Shown: positions 10,372 to 21,308 of the stretch, one piece after another
Position numbering within the stretch: position 1 is the stretch's first letter
Layout of the letters: each line of letters opens with the position of its first letter
NCBI GenBank assembly: GCA_949358305.1
Contig: OX442322.1
Coordinates: 3,100,001-3,164,000 of the forward strand
Direction: 5' to 3'
Origin: Strigamia acuminata
Lineage: Eukaryota; Arthropoda; Chilopoda; Geophilomorpha; Linotaeniidae
DNA: 64,000 bases
The notes under the pieces: model-generated
Seen by the model: the letters and a program-made list of their open reading frames with translations, nothing else
What the model was told of the DNA's origin: nothing
Databases searched by the model: none
Program-made: the position numbers and the translations under genes

Positions 10372-12126
10372 TGTGACGATTCTACTTTTGGCTGATTTAT
10401 TAGCCAATTGAGATAGATAAATAATCGGTTTATACAAGACGTTGCTAAGATTAGCAACAACCTAACCGAGATAAGCTACGGAAGTCTTTACTAGCATGAA
10501 TATGTGATTGAGTAGAAATAACTTACAGTTTTGTGTGACATAACATATTTATTACTAAATAATAATAATAACAAAGTTGGGTTCTTGATGCGTGTAAAAG
10601 GCGGCATCAACTGGTTGAGGATCTGGGCGAAGCCAGAGGGATACGGCTGACTTGCGGCATCGTCACAAATAACGCTACGGAGACGTATTTGGTCCGCAGC
10701 TCGATTACCTAATAATGCGAAGAGTCCTTTGCATAAGAACAGGAATATTCGGCAGAATATTCCATGTTCCAAATGAATAAAAGTAAAGTGATTAATGAAA
10801 TATAACAAATGAATTGTTATATAAATATTAATTGGGCGGGGACCGTCACGACAATTGAGAGAACGTCGCGGGAGTTGTTGAGACTCCATCCGCCAGCATG
10901 CCTTACGACAACAAGATCTCGTGATCAGGCGCCGAGTATTTGTTTGTACGCTTTAGATCGCTGTCGGTGGTACCAACCACCAGGTAAACATTTCTATGGA
11001 CTTACCGGTTTAAAAAGTATTGCCAATACAGGATTACCAATGCCCGAGTAATTTGTTTAGCACAGTGTTGTTCAACTCCTGTTCACGGGTTACTAACCCG
11101 GAGGGTACAATGGGGCGGGTACCGTCACGACGGTCGAGAGAACCATTGCGGGAGGATTTGACTCCTCCATCCGCCAGCATGCCTTACGATGACGGGATCA
11201 GTAGATCGAGCACCGGGTAAAATATTAATCAGCCACTGCTGTTGGATTACCATTATCCAGGTAGTTATTTATCGCAACATCTTTAGATATTACTCACGGG
11301 CTACCAACCCGGCGTGTTACCTGTGCATTAGGTCTTTACCGACTTTTAACGTGCGGAAGGACCAGCGACAGAAAGACGAGTGCCTGGAAGGACAGCTTAC
11401 AACAACCATCCTGCAGCGGACTGTGGCCAGTTAGCTGAGGGACCTACTTTCAATTAGCAAGGTCGTACTGTATACGACCGTTATATTAAGCCACCGTACG
11501 AAATCTAACTGTCCCGTAGAACAGCAAGCTAACGTTACGGGACCATTTCATGTGAGCAACATGTCTATTACCGGGTTGGTCTTCCCGAAAAGGCCCTACA
11601 ACAACAATAACAAAATAGTAATGAATACTAATTGTGGAGAGCTGAGGTGGCCTGATGTGTCGATAGGAAAGTGAGATCAAACGATAACAACTTATCAACT
11701 ACAGACAATATAAACATATTCAGAATCAAGCCAGGGGGGTTACGGGGTGGAAAACTGATGCTTATATAGTTCTGTAGAACTACTAGATTGGCAACAGCCA
11801 ATCAGCGTACGAATCGGCGGATTCGTGGGTCATTAGTCCGGACCTAATATAAGACTATGGGTTCGGACCTAGCAGAGGACTGGGTCAAGAAGGGTCCGAT
11901 TGGTTCCCATCGGAAGGTCAGTAGACTGGGCATTGATTTGGTAGAATCAATACCTTTAAGTAATTAATACTTAATTATGCTTAATAAAATATTTATATTT
12001 TATTCCTCTCTTTGCAAAGTAATGATTTATCATAACTCTTGACTTTCTCGAGTTTAAACTGTGCGCGTTATTTAAACAGCGCCGTCTAGTGTGAACATTG
12101 GTAAATACGGTTTTATAACCGTCACA
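10372..12126 (-). repeat. Family A long LTR, copy 2 = 3' LTR of E3 (1,755 bp)
   Basis: On the - strand it begins TGTGACGGTT and ends AGAATCGTCACA, and it is the reverse complement of the copies at 33838 and 34986. Near its U3 start it has the motif TAGACGGCGCTG, matching TAGATGGCGCTG in the other copies. It carries both internal modules. A purine-rich tract abuts it at 12127, which marks it as the 3' LTR of the - strand element to its right. Confidence 0.8.
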
Positions 12127-12139
12127 CATCCTCCGGTGA
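12127..12139 (-). promoter_or_regulatory. Polypurine tract of E3
   Basis: On the - strand ACCGGAGGATG directly precedes TGTGACGG. It corresponds in position and in its final GATG to the E5 tract GGGGGATG. Confidence 0.5.
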
Positions 12140-13254
12140 CAAACATAGAGTTTACCAACTCTCTAGTTGTCATTCTTAATGTATAAAAAATGTTCACCTA
12201 ATTCTATCGAATTAATATACTTGATACGTCTACTCCTTAATTTTATTTAAAATTAATCATGCTAATCTCTTTCAGAAACTTCGTAGCACGATTAGACTTA
12301 ATCGGCTTCACTGTTCAACACATCTCCGGTTACCAAGCAACGAAAGGGACTCGTTGGAACATACGTTTATGTTCTTCCGCATCGATTTCAATAGAAATCT
12401 CTTTATCCCACAGATTAAAGTAAACTTCTGTGTAGTTTAAGTAACTTCAAGATAATCAATAAAATAAATTTTTTCAAAATTTTATTTATCAAAATCTAAC
12501 TAAATTATCCAAGCCTCGATCGCGACTTGACTTAAATAATTAGTGCCTACGTACTTAAAATTTAATAATTCTTTATTAAAATTTAAACTAAACTATTCGA
12601 CTGAATAGTTAAACTTCCAGAGTGATTTAATGCCTATTCACGCTTATAATAACACGTGAACTTCTAACTTTTATCGGGACGCCGATATTTTATCAATTGT
12701 TGCGAACAATTTTTACAATTCTTTGGTCAAAGAATATTATCGAAAACTACTTACGGTTGAAGCTAGTTTTCCTGGCTTTTTATGAAGTTGCTAAATGAAT
12801 TAGCGCTGAAATCTCGAACTTGAAAAGTGAAGAAGAGACGAAGGGACGAAGTTGCTTGTATCCACATGTGTTATGAAGTGTTTGTGTGCAATGAACCCTG
12901 GGAATTTTATTCCCTATTAATTTCGGGTTTGAGGTTTAATCACACCTCGTAAGTCTCGTACCCTCATTTGAAGGCGAGATTATCACTTTTCAAAGTAATT
13001 TTCTGCATATTATTCAAAATACATTTGAATACAACCAAATCATAAAATATTTTTTTGAATATTTACCTTAATCACAATAAATTCATATTTTTAATATAAA
13101 TTTCAATATTTATTGTATTATCTCGTCCCCCGGTGTTGAGATTATAAATCACTACACCTGTTAGACGTGTAAATAATTACAGTCTCCAAGTTTTAGGCAA
13201 AACTTATTAATTCCAACAAAACTTTGAGGCTTTTCCTGGTTGTTGGTATGGTTT
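12140..13254 (-). other. AT-rich 3' region of E3, no ORF
   Basis: This lies between the pol end and the polypurine tract. In the related E5 the same position holds a 536-codon third ORF, but here I see no open frame of useful length and only AT-rich sequence. The third ORF was probably lost or never present. Confidence 0.5.
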
Positions 13255-16200
13255 CTAAAATACTGCAGTGATATTTCGCACGAAATTTTCATCTGCATAT
13301 TTAGGATTAGGTTTTCGGTCTCGTCGTGGACGAGTGCTAGTTCGCAGAACTATCGGTTGGGGTTTGCGGGGTTTTCGAGTTGGTTTCTTTGGAGCTTCGC
13401 CTCTTTTTAACGCCGCTTTCTTTTCTATAGCAGATAATCGCTGTTTATGTCTATGTTTAGACTTTGTGGGTGCAGATTTGTCAGCCTGCACCGAAGTTGA
13501 GTCGGATAATTCCATTGGAATTTCTGAGGCAGTTTCAGGAATTAATTCTATTTCTTCAGTTTGATTACTTTCGTCCATCCATTTAGGATTTTCTTGTTCG
13601 GAATAAGAGGTGGATTTCTGCCCTACTTTCCAAGTCTCAATCGGGTACGACAGAGTATAAGGGTACAACGCTTTAGTGTTCACTGATTTTTCGATTGAAC
13701 CATCAGCTAATTTGGGTAATCTATACGCTCCGCCAGGATGTACTTTAGTAATTTCCCACAGACCATCTCTTTTCTCGGCAAAGCCAGCGGAGATATTTTT
13801 ATCTGCGCACGAGAGAATGTGAGTTTGTTTCCAAACTAAATCTCCGACTTCGAACTCCGTAATTACGAACTTTTGTTCGTGAATTTTTCTGTGTCGTTCA
13901 AAATTCAATTGAATTCTGCGATGCATCTCTTGATGCGATCTGCGTAATACATCTAATAGTACTCTGACATATTTTTCTGGATTATTCTTGTCAAATGGAT
14001 TGTCATGTTTAATAATCCTTGGGTCGAAAGGTAATGTTACGATTCGTCCCGTATTCAGCAGCGTTGGGCTTGATCCCGTTGCCGATGACACATTATTACG
14101 CATTGCGAATGCAAATTCGTCTAAATAACGTGGCCATAGAGTGTGCACATCTGTGTACAGGGCAAGCATCGTCTTGATGTCCCTATTGGCTCGCTCTGTC
14201 GGGTTCGCCTGGGCATGATAAGTGCTCGTATGAGCGGGCGAATGTTGTACATTTCGCAATACTCATTGTCAATGTCGGAAGCAAATTACTTTCCATTGTC
14301 ACTCACAATTTTTTTGGGGTGTCCCCATCTGTTTGCAACAGATCGTAATTCCTGAACGCAGTTAGCGCTCGTGGCTTGAGTTAAGGCTTTAACTTCAACG
14401 AATTTAGTACAATTGTCAATTATGACATAAATGTACCGGTTTTGGGACCTTCCCGCGGGTTTTGGGCCTATCAAGTCCATGTTAATACATTCCCAAGGAT
14501 TGGTCATGTTATGCGGTGTGTAAGGAGCTGCGTGCCTTTTCTGTTGAATAGGCTTGTACTGGGCACAGTGCGTGCAGCTTTTGACGTAGTTCCTGACACT
14601 TCTACTCATACCAGGCCAGAAATATATTAAGCGAGTTTTCTCAAGCGTCTTACTCTCAGCGTGACTGCTTAGGGGGTGGCCGTGACAAGCGAAGAGTACT
14701 CGTTTTACGAGTGAGCTGGGTACAACGGCTTTAAAGCCGTTTCCCGAATCGTTTAATTCCTCTTCGAACGAAGGGTTAAAATAGATGATCATTTGATCAC
14801 CATCATCTTCCTTTTTGTCTAAACAATAGTTTTTGACTTTGTTTTTCCATTCTTTTATTTCAGATTGTGGTATCCCAACAACCTTGTCATTTAATAAATA
14901 TTCTCGAATGTGTTTGCATTCAGTATCTATCAACTGAGCATCTATTATTTCTCTCCGTGTAGGAGGGACTTCTTTAAGCACTTCAGTCAACGCACTGTAC
15001 AAGGTTTCTTGTACTTCCTCCCCCTCCCTTTCTTCAGAACATTCATTAGAATTTTCTGAAAAATGGACACGCACACTAGCCAAATATTCTTGTTTCTCTG
15101 GGACACGATTTAATGAAACAGAAGGATTTCCGTCCCACTCAGGCCAGTATTGTTTAATTTCGACAGGTTCCACATGATCACTAAGAGGAATGTCTTCCTC
15201 TGTTAATGGAGCTCTAGCAAGTGCATCTGCAACTTGATTAGCAGCACCTTTTCGAAAAACAATTTTAAAATTTCCACACTGGATTCTTAAGGCCCATCGG
15301 CCAAATTTCCCAGATAGTTCAGGCGTTCGCATCAACCATTTCAGTGCTTCAGCATCTGATTCCAAAGTAAACGTATCATATTCGAGATATGGTTTAAATC
15401 GATCGATAGCCTTCACGACTGCGAGACATTCAAGTTTGGGCGTTGTATAACGCTTCTCTGCTCCACGTAAGACTCTGCTTGCGTAAGCTACAGGTCTGGC
15501 TGCAGAAATGTTTTTCTGCTTCTTTTCGTCAAATATATCGACGTCTTGGCAAAGGACAGCTCCTAAGCCTTCATGAGAAGCGTCAGTCATGACGACAAAT
15601 GGCAGAGTCATGTCTGGTTTGTGTAGGCAATTGTCGCCACAAAGAAGCTCTTTAATTCTATTAAAAGCTTCTGTCTGCTCATCTCCCCATTCAAATGGAG
15701 TTTTCTCATTCATCATACGTGTGTATGGTGCGGCAATAGTTCCGTGATTTGGAACAAACTTCCTGAAAAAGTTAGTCATGCCGTGAAAGCGCTGAATGTC
15801 TTTAGCACACGTGGGGGTGGGAAACTTCATAATCGTCAATATTTTATCGGGATCACCGAAGAGACCTTCAGGTTTGATACAATGGCCCAAGAATTTTAAT
15901 TCTGTGCGGCCAAAACAAGATTTGGTTTTATTTATCGTCATATTAGCTCGATTAAGCTTTTCCAAAACGTCTCGAACATGTTTGAGATGATCATCTCAAT
16001 TATCTGAATATACAATTACGTCATCCAAATAAACTAACGCGTAGTCTTGCAAAGCTGAGCCCAAAATGCCTTCCATCAGTCGCTGGAAAGTACAAGGCGC
16101 ATTGCAAAGGCCGAACAGCATTCGCACAAATTGAAAAGGGCCGTTTGGCGTATAAAACGCCGTTTTTGGACGATCTTCTTCACACATTTCAACTTGATAG

Positions 16201-17152
16201 TAACCTTTGACAAGGTCAATGGACGTAAAATACTTTGCCGGACCAGTATTATGCAATAAAAGGTCAATGCTTGGCATTTGTATTACTTCGACTTTGGTGA
16301 TGGCATTCAGCCACCGTTAGTCAATGAACATCCTATACGAGCCATCAGGCTTCGCAACAATAACGGGATGACTTATAAAAGGCCCCTTGGCCTTTTCAAT
16401 GAGTCCATCCTGTTCTAATTCTGCAGCTAGTTTGGTCATAATGGCTTTCTTGGCCGGGTTATACATTCTATACTGCATTTTGGGCAATGAATGCCCTTCT
16501 TTAAACTTGATTCGATGTTGGGTCACGTTAGTGCACCCAACTTGATCACGAAATACATTCTGTATCGAGTTAACCACTTCGCGAAGTGCTAGTCTTTGTT
16601 CTGGAGAGCAGTCGCTCTCTTTAACTAGTTTCTTATCCCAAGTCAACACTGGAGTGTCTGTTAACTCAATTGAGTTGAGAGTGGACGACAGTCCTAAATA
16701 ATCGAAAGTAATTCGATTTAACGGGGCAAGAGCCAGATTGGCCTCTTCTGATTCATAAGGAGCGGACCAATTGAGTTTATCCGCACAAGAGAACTCTTGT
16801 AAATGTGGATGCGGACTGATTTTCTGTCTGCGCATGAAATTGTGACCAAGTATCAAGCCACAAACTCGTTTTGCTAACGATGAAATTCATTGGTGTAAAT
16901 TCATCAGCCCATTGTACACACAAAGTTATTTGTCCGACAGGCTTGTGTGCCACGCCTACAGCGTTGACCAGCATGTTTCTGGGAGCCTCTTGCAAGAATT
17001 CTGGCAGAGCCTGAGTTTCAGACAAGAGTTGTTCCCCAATGTAACATTGAGATGCTCCTGTATCCATGAGCGCGTTGTAGGTGAGCCCACCAATCGTGAT
17101 CTTCATTCGAGGATCATCTTTATTATTACTCAAAGTAATATTGTGCAAGTTA
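13255..17152 (-). pseudogene. pol: E3 Ty3/gypsy pol (PR-RT-RNase H-IN), broken
   Basis: In - strand order this shows retropepsin (17148-16780, MDTGASQCYIG), reverse transcriptase (about 16850-15996, active site YLDDVIVYS), RNase H (VMTDASHEGLGAVL; LESDAEALKWLM), the zinc-binding integrase N-terminus (HGHPLSSHAESKT...C.HC) and the integrase core (NMDLIGP, SDNG, NPTERANRD) with a basic C-terminal tail ending at 13255. Lesions: a frameshift near 16860 after the protease, a TAA near 16316, a UGA near 15993, and a break near 14270 in the SDNGK region. Its 5' end is cut by the E2 LTR at 17153, and the frame continues at 30618. Confidence 0.85.
17149..17152. repeat. Target duplication GTTA of E2 (left)
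   Basis: GTTA directly precedes the left LTR, and the same GTTA follows the right LTR at 30618-30621. Removing E2 and one copy leaves an uninterrupted E3 pol frame, which confirms the duplication. Confidence 0.9.
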
Positions 17153-18151
17153 TGTGGTGACCCGACTGGGGTGGGGCACGAAGAGTTTCTCTCGTGGCCT
17201 ACATACGGGTAAAGAAGGGGAGTCGCACGCGCGCCTCCCTTCCCTCAGAGCATTGACATCCAGTCAATGGACGGGCGTCTGCCCTGGGGGAGTGGGGGAG
17301 ATTCGTCTTCTCCACCATTGGGTGGCTTTAGTCACCTGTCACCCCCCGCTTTGCGCAAAGGAATTCGCCTTGCACTGAGCGGGCAGAACCAACACAAAAA
17401 TCAACCAAGATACACGTAAAAGCCAAACGTCCTAAAACGATCAAGCCTAAGTACAAAGACTTCAGGAGTGACCTAGGACAAGGGACTTTCAACGTGAGTA
17501 CGATTGATTTGTGTTAACCTCCGCAGAGTAACCTGCGAAACAAGATTACCACACTATTTTAGCAAGCCAGCTAGAAATAGTAAACCTACTCCAATTTAGC
17601 GAGTTGTGCAGACAAACGGTCGCACAAGCCTAAATTGCAGTAACCACGACGAGCGTTCCCGCCGCTGTGTGTATCGCCGGGAACCACCAAGCGTCCGCCG
17701 CTGTGTGATCGCCGGACACCTACACAAAACCCTAAACCTAGACAACAGACCAGAAGTAAGCCCTTTAACTAGGCATTCACTCGCGCCCGACCAGCGTGAG
17801 CCCGAAGGACCGAACGAGAAACGTGAGACGAGGACGCCATTCATTGCCACGCCGGCCCAAGACGACACCACGTTGCCACGCGGACGCCATCTTGGATCCA
17901 GAGCGCCAACAAAGGACGACCTCGACCAGTTTCCCGCCAACTTCATACACCTTACCTTTTACCTTTATTCCTTTATACATTTTATCCTTTTACCTGTACA
18001 TTCCCATATAATAAATACATTTATTATATTTACCATTTTACATTGTTTGCCGTTTCACATTATTTGGGTAACCGCTTGAGTAAAGCGGTGTTACGAGATT
18101 AGTAAGTGACTCATACCACGAGTTAGCGACAGACAGACTGTGAGCGCGACA
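17153..18151 (+). repeat. 5' LTR of E2 (999 bp)
   Basis: It begins TGTGGTGACC and ends GAGCGCGACA. AT-rich sequence with AATAAA motifs lies near 18008. It differs from the right LTR at about four positions (near 17301, 17347, 17656 and 18017). Confidence 0.95.
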
Positions 18152-18153
18152 CG

Positions 18154-18171
18154 TGGGGGCCTGTCCGGGAT
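18154..18171 (+). promoter_or_regulatory. tRNA-Pro-type primer binding site of E2
   Basis: It starts two bases after the LTR. The sequence TGGGGGCCTGTCCGGGAT differs at two internal positions from the complement of the tRNA-Pro 3' end (TGGGGGCTCGTCCGGGAT), a primer site also used by gammaretroviruses. Confidence 0.8.
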
Positions 18172-18220
18172 CGATTTAAACGACTCGAATAGAACTTGAG
18201 ATCATTTTTCATACCCAAAA

Positions 18221-20365
18221 ATGGCAGACAATATCCGAGTAACGGATTCCGACTCCGACGCAAACAAGAGAGCCGGCAGTCGTAAAGGCGCCGACTATCA
18301 CTTGCGATCTGGAGGTCCCTTACCCAAAGCCTCAGCGCACGAAGCGAGGCAAAAACGGCGCAAGCCTAAACCCGATCGCAGAAGCGCATCAGAGGCATCG
18401 CACCCGTCTCGTTCCGAGACGAGGCAACGATTGGACGAGACAGAGCGGGGTGAAGAGCAATCTCACTCCAAACTGCCGCGTTCTAACCGTGACGGCGAGA
18501 CGAGCGGAAACGAGGTTTTATCCCGTAACCCATCGCCTCGTCTAACGCACGACACCGAGGTGGGCAGTCCGAAAGCGGCGTCTCCGATACAAAAGACGGC
18601 CTCAAATACGACAGCTAATTCGGCACTAAACACGCCAATTACGCAAAGCCGCCCAGCTTCGGTCAGGTCTGAAGGACACAAGTCCAATGCGTCAAAAACT
18701 GAGCGTGTTCCGAGCCAGCCTTACAGCGTCTCGGCCACATTGGTTGACACGATGCAGTTGGCACAGGCAGAAGGTGTACGATACACTCTGCCAACGGGAA
18801 AAATAACTGTGTACGAAACATTACAAATCGTACGTGCAGCTTTAAGAGCGCACAGGTTATCCCCAGAAATCACCGTTGTTGAAGGCGCATACGCTCAACA
18901 AATGGTAGATTCCGCTCAATTCGAAGCGGATGCCGAGAATGAGGCCCGGCAAGCCATCCGCGAGAGAAAGCGGAAGCTGGCGGAAAGAGAAGCGCGAGCT
19001 CTCGAGTACGGCAAATCCCAGCGCGTTCCAACCACTCCAGAAGAGGTGGAAATAGTTGATCGAGCCTTACATGCACATCGTTATGCATTCCATTCTCAGC
19101 AAGAAGCTGAACAAGCTTTCATGGCTAGGCTGCAACGAGACAAACCAAAATCCGTTCGCAAGCCAGAAGTTAGCTCGTCCGAATTGTCCGACGAGAGCGT
19201 TGAAGGCGACCCGAAGCGCACGCCAAAGGTCAGCCCCAAACCCGAGCGAAAAAAGGAAGTGCCAGTCACTCCACGCAAACGGGAAGTATCGACCGCACAA
19301 CGCGTTCGACCTCGCATGATGGCGTTAGACGATGATACTAACAACGCTATCAACCGATTAATAAATGCGAACAACGCGCGTCGTAACGAAGAACAGACTC
19401 ACACGAGCCGACAACGCGACGACCCGCGGGGTAGCGACTGGCCACAGTCGGTGCCCATCCTCAAAGACGACGGACCTTCGAGAAAACATTCCGAAGACCG
19501 CACATCGTCACGAGAGGAACGTCAACGCGAGAGAGGGCAGCAACAGTATCACGACGGAAACAGTGATTCGTCGTCGGATGAACTGGAGTCGAATGCGCCC
19601 AGTCATCACGATTCGGAGAGAGGTTCCGGAGAGAGACGAAGGGAAAGAGAACGCGATGAACGCAGGGAAAGGGAACAAGACGACCGTCGTAGGGGCCGGA
19701 AAGAGTCAAACTCTTCACGGCGCAACCCGCCACGCCGCTCACCGTCTCCCGACCCCAGCTCCGACCCCTCGTCCAACGACGACAGGCGAAATGATAAATC
19801 CAGTAATCGCCGGAAGAGATCCAACTCTCCGCGCGATAGAGAGAAACGACGTCGATCGGAAAATAGCGACCACCGACGGGAGGAGTTTCAGGACCTTCCC
19901 CGACAAAGCGCGTTTACCGATTCGACGGGTCGACAGTATACGATGGGAGAGCTTGGAAGAGCCCTGCTTGGCTCGTTAAAAGCCGAGGGAATCGATCTGA
20001 GCAAACGAAACGATCGTAATCGTAGTACTGGCGACCGCGTAAAGAAAAAATATGCTGTCTCCCGGCGTGATACCATGAGTGTCACCGGGAATATTAGGTG
20101 GCAATTTTATATTCAGAACCGTTTCGACGGGTCATGGAAAGCGGGAGATCGCTTCCTTGACGAAGTAATTCGAATTAAGACTGCCACTAAAGCCACCGTA
20201 GGAGACATGCTCACCCACGGTATTGTCGAGCTAATGACAGGTTCGGTACCAAGGATTGAAAGGCGTCAATTGGGACGACTTTTTAATGAGATTCGACCTG
20301 CGCTACGGCGAAACACCCGAGGAGGTGAGCCGAAAGATGCGAGGTCTTCGCCAGATGCCTGGTGA
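18221..20365 (+). CDS. gag: E2 Gag, N-terminal portion (714 codons)
   Basis: This is the Gag of E2, the particle-forming protein. The start ATG is the first after the primer site. Residues 1-190 are polar and Lys/Arg/Ser-rich; residues around 390-600 form a long Arg/Ser/Asp/Glu repeat region (RRERERDERREREQDD-like), reminiscent of RS domains. The capsid-like region starts near residue 630. From about codon 677 (near 20250) capsid similarity moves to the +1 frame and this frame runs on about 37 unrelated codons to its stop. The true product is probably this ORF joined to the next, which would make Gag over 1,000 residues, unusually long for the family. The break is probably a 1-nt indel or an assembly error. 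Confidence 0.8.
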   Translation: MADNIRVTDSDSDANKRAGSRKGADYHLRSGGPLPKASAHEARQKRRKPKPDRRSASEASHPSRSETRQRLDETERGEEQSHSKLPRSNRDGETSGNEVLSRNPSPRLTHDTEVGSPKAASPIQKTASNTTANSALNTPITQSRPASVRSEGHKSNASKTERVPSQPYSVSATLVDTMQLAQAEGVRYTLPTGKITVYETLQIVRAALRAHRLSPEITVVEGAYAQQMVDSAQFEADAENEARQAIRERKRKLAEREARALEYGKSQRVPTTPEEVEIVDRALHAHRYAFHSQQEAEQAFMARLQRDKPKSVRKPEVSSSELSDESVEGDPKRTPKVSPKPERKKEVPVTPRKREVSTAQRVRPRMMALDDDTNNAINRLINANNARRNEEQTHTSRQRDDPRGSDWPQSVPILKDDGPSRKHSEDRTSSREERQRERGQQQYHDGNSDSSSDELESNAPSHHDSERGSGERRRERERDERREREQDDRRRGRKESNSSRRNPPRRSPSPDPSSDPSSNDDRRNDKSSNRRKRSNSPRDREKRRRSENSDHRREEFQDLPRQSAFTDSTGRQYTMGELGRALLGSLKAEGIDLSKRNDRNRSTGDRVKKKYAVSRRDTMSVTGNIRWQFYIQNRFDGSWKAGDRFLDEVIRIKTATKATVGDMLTHGIVELMTGSVPRIERRQLGRLFNEIRPALRRNTRGGEPKDARSSPDAW

Positions 20366-21290
20366 AACCATAATGGATTACGACATTCGCGCCAGATTGT
20401 TGTTCGAAAAGGCCCCGATGGAATTCCATGCCACGGGATTCAACCTTTTCTTTCTCGGCGGTTTGTCGGAATACTCGCAAAGGGTGCTACTTGAAGAAAG
20501 GGCACCGACAGGAGGTAGCTACGAGGAGATGAGCGCCTTCCTGTTCGAGAACACGATAGATATCGAGAAGAGATACTATTCCGCTTTACCAGAAGCGAAG
20601 AAAGCAGCAACCGCTAACCGTCTCAAGTTGAGTGCGGAAAGATATGGGGCGACAGACAAAATCATGCGCCCTACTGAATATCTTAGCGGTATAATGGAGC
20701 TGGCAGAAGCTAGCGTTGGTTTACAAATAAAAAATAAACTGACATCCACGCTGCCTTCCAACCCTTTGGCCGCCCCTAAAAAGGCACCGACAGCGTCAGC
20801 CATGCAAGCGACACTGGAGGAGGTCAAGGAGGGGGAGGAAGCCGAACAAAATGTCGGAAAATCAGACGAAAAAGAAGAAAAAGACGACTATTCGACGGAC
20901 GAAGAAATACGAAGTTATCGCGACACTCTATCAACGGGTTGCGATGAAGAAGGACCGCTAGTACATCTCATCCATCGAGATAGAGCGGTAGAAGAATTTC
21001 GCGCCAGGTTAAAACCAAATGCCGGCCGAATTCCGAAGTATTTTCGAAAAAATTACACGCCACCGTCGAAAACAGACCCTGAAAAGAAAAAATCGACTGA
21101 AGCCCCAAGAGACAAATCAAATATTCGCTGTTTCAAGTGTAACCAACCGGGCCACTACTCCAATGAGTGCCCAAGAACAGCGAAAGAAGACGCTAAGTTT
21201 GACGCGATAATGAAGCAGATGGCAGAGATTAAACTCGCCATGGCAAAAAACGAGTCAAAAAACGAGTCAGCGCAGGCGGCGAAGAAATAA
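20253..21290 (+). CDS. gag: E2 Gag, C-terminal portion with zinc knuckle
   Basis: It continues the capsid in the +1 frame (NWDDFLMRFDLRYGE, then MRGLRQMPGETIMDYDIRARLLF, the MHR-like second half of Retrotrans_gag). An acidic linker follows, and then one CCHC knuckle, CFKCNQPGHYSNEC, near 21130-21171. The frame has no ATG at the break and overlaps the upstream ORF by about 110 bp, so it should be made as an extension of it. It ends at TAA 21288-21290, inside a stem-loop that follows two slippery heptamers. The overlap could instead reflect a programmed +1 shift, which I think less likely in mid-capsid. Confidence 0.8.
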   Translation, partial: GLKGVNWDDFLMRFDLRYGETPEEVSRKMRGLRQMPGETIMDYDIRARLLFEKAPMEFHATGFNLFFLGGLSEYSQRVLLEERAPTGGSYEEMSAFLFENTIDIEKRYYSALPEAKKAATANRLKLSAERYGATDKIMRPTEYLSGIMELAEASVGLQIKNKLTSTLPSNPLAAPKKAPTASAMQATLEEVKEGEEAEQNVGKSDEKEEKDDYSTDEEIRSYRDTLSTGCDEEGPLVHLIHRDRAVEEFRARLKPNAGRIPKYFRKNYTPPSKTDPEKKKSTEAPRDKSNIRCFKCNQPGHYSNECPRTAKEDAKFDAIMKQMAEIKLAMAKNESKNESAQAAKK

Positions 21291-21308
21291 CTTCTCGACC
21301 GTCTGCGC
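21243..21308 (+). promoter_or_regulatory. -1 ribosomal frameshift signal, gag to pol, tandem heptamers
   Basis: Two perfect slippery heptamers A AAA AAC in gag phase lie at 21245-21251 and 21257-21263. Six bases after the second, GCGCAGGCGG (21270-21279) can pair with CCGTCTGCGC (21299-21308): 10 bp including one G-U, with a further GAAG/CTTC pairing in the loop. The gag stop sits in the loop region. The pol frame is -1 to gag and open through both heptamers. Confidence 0.85.

Noticed and set aside
17606-18079. 157-codon ORF (and its twin at 30072-30545)
   Set aside because: It lies wholly within the E2 LTR in both copies; LTR function explains the sequence, and there is no domain.
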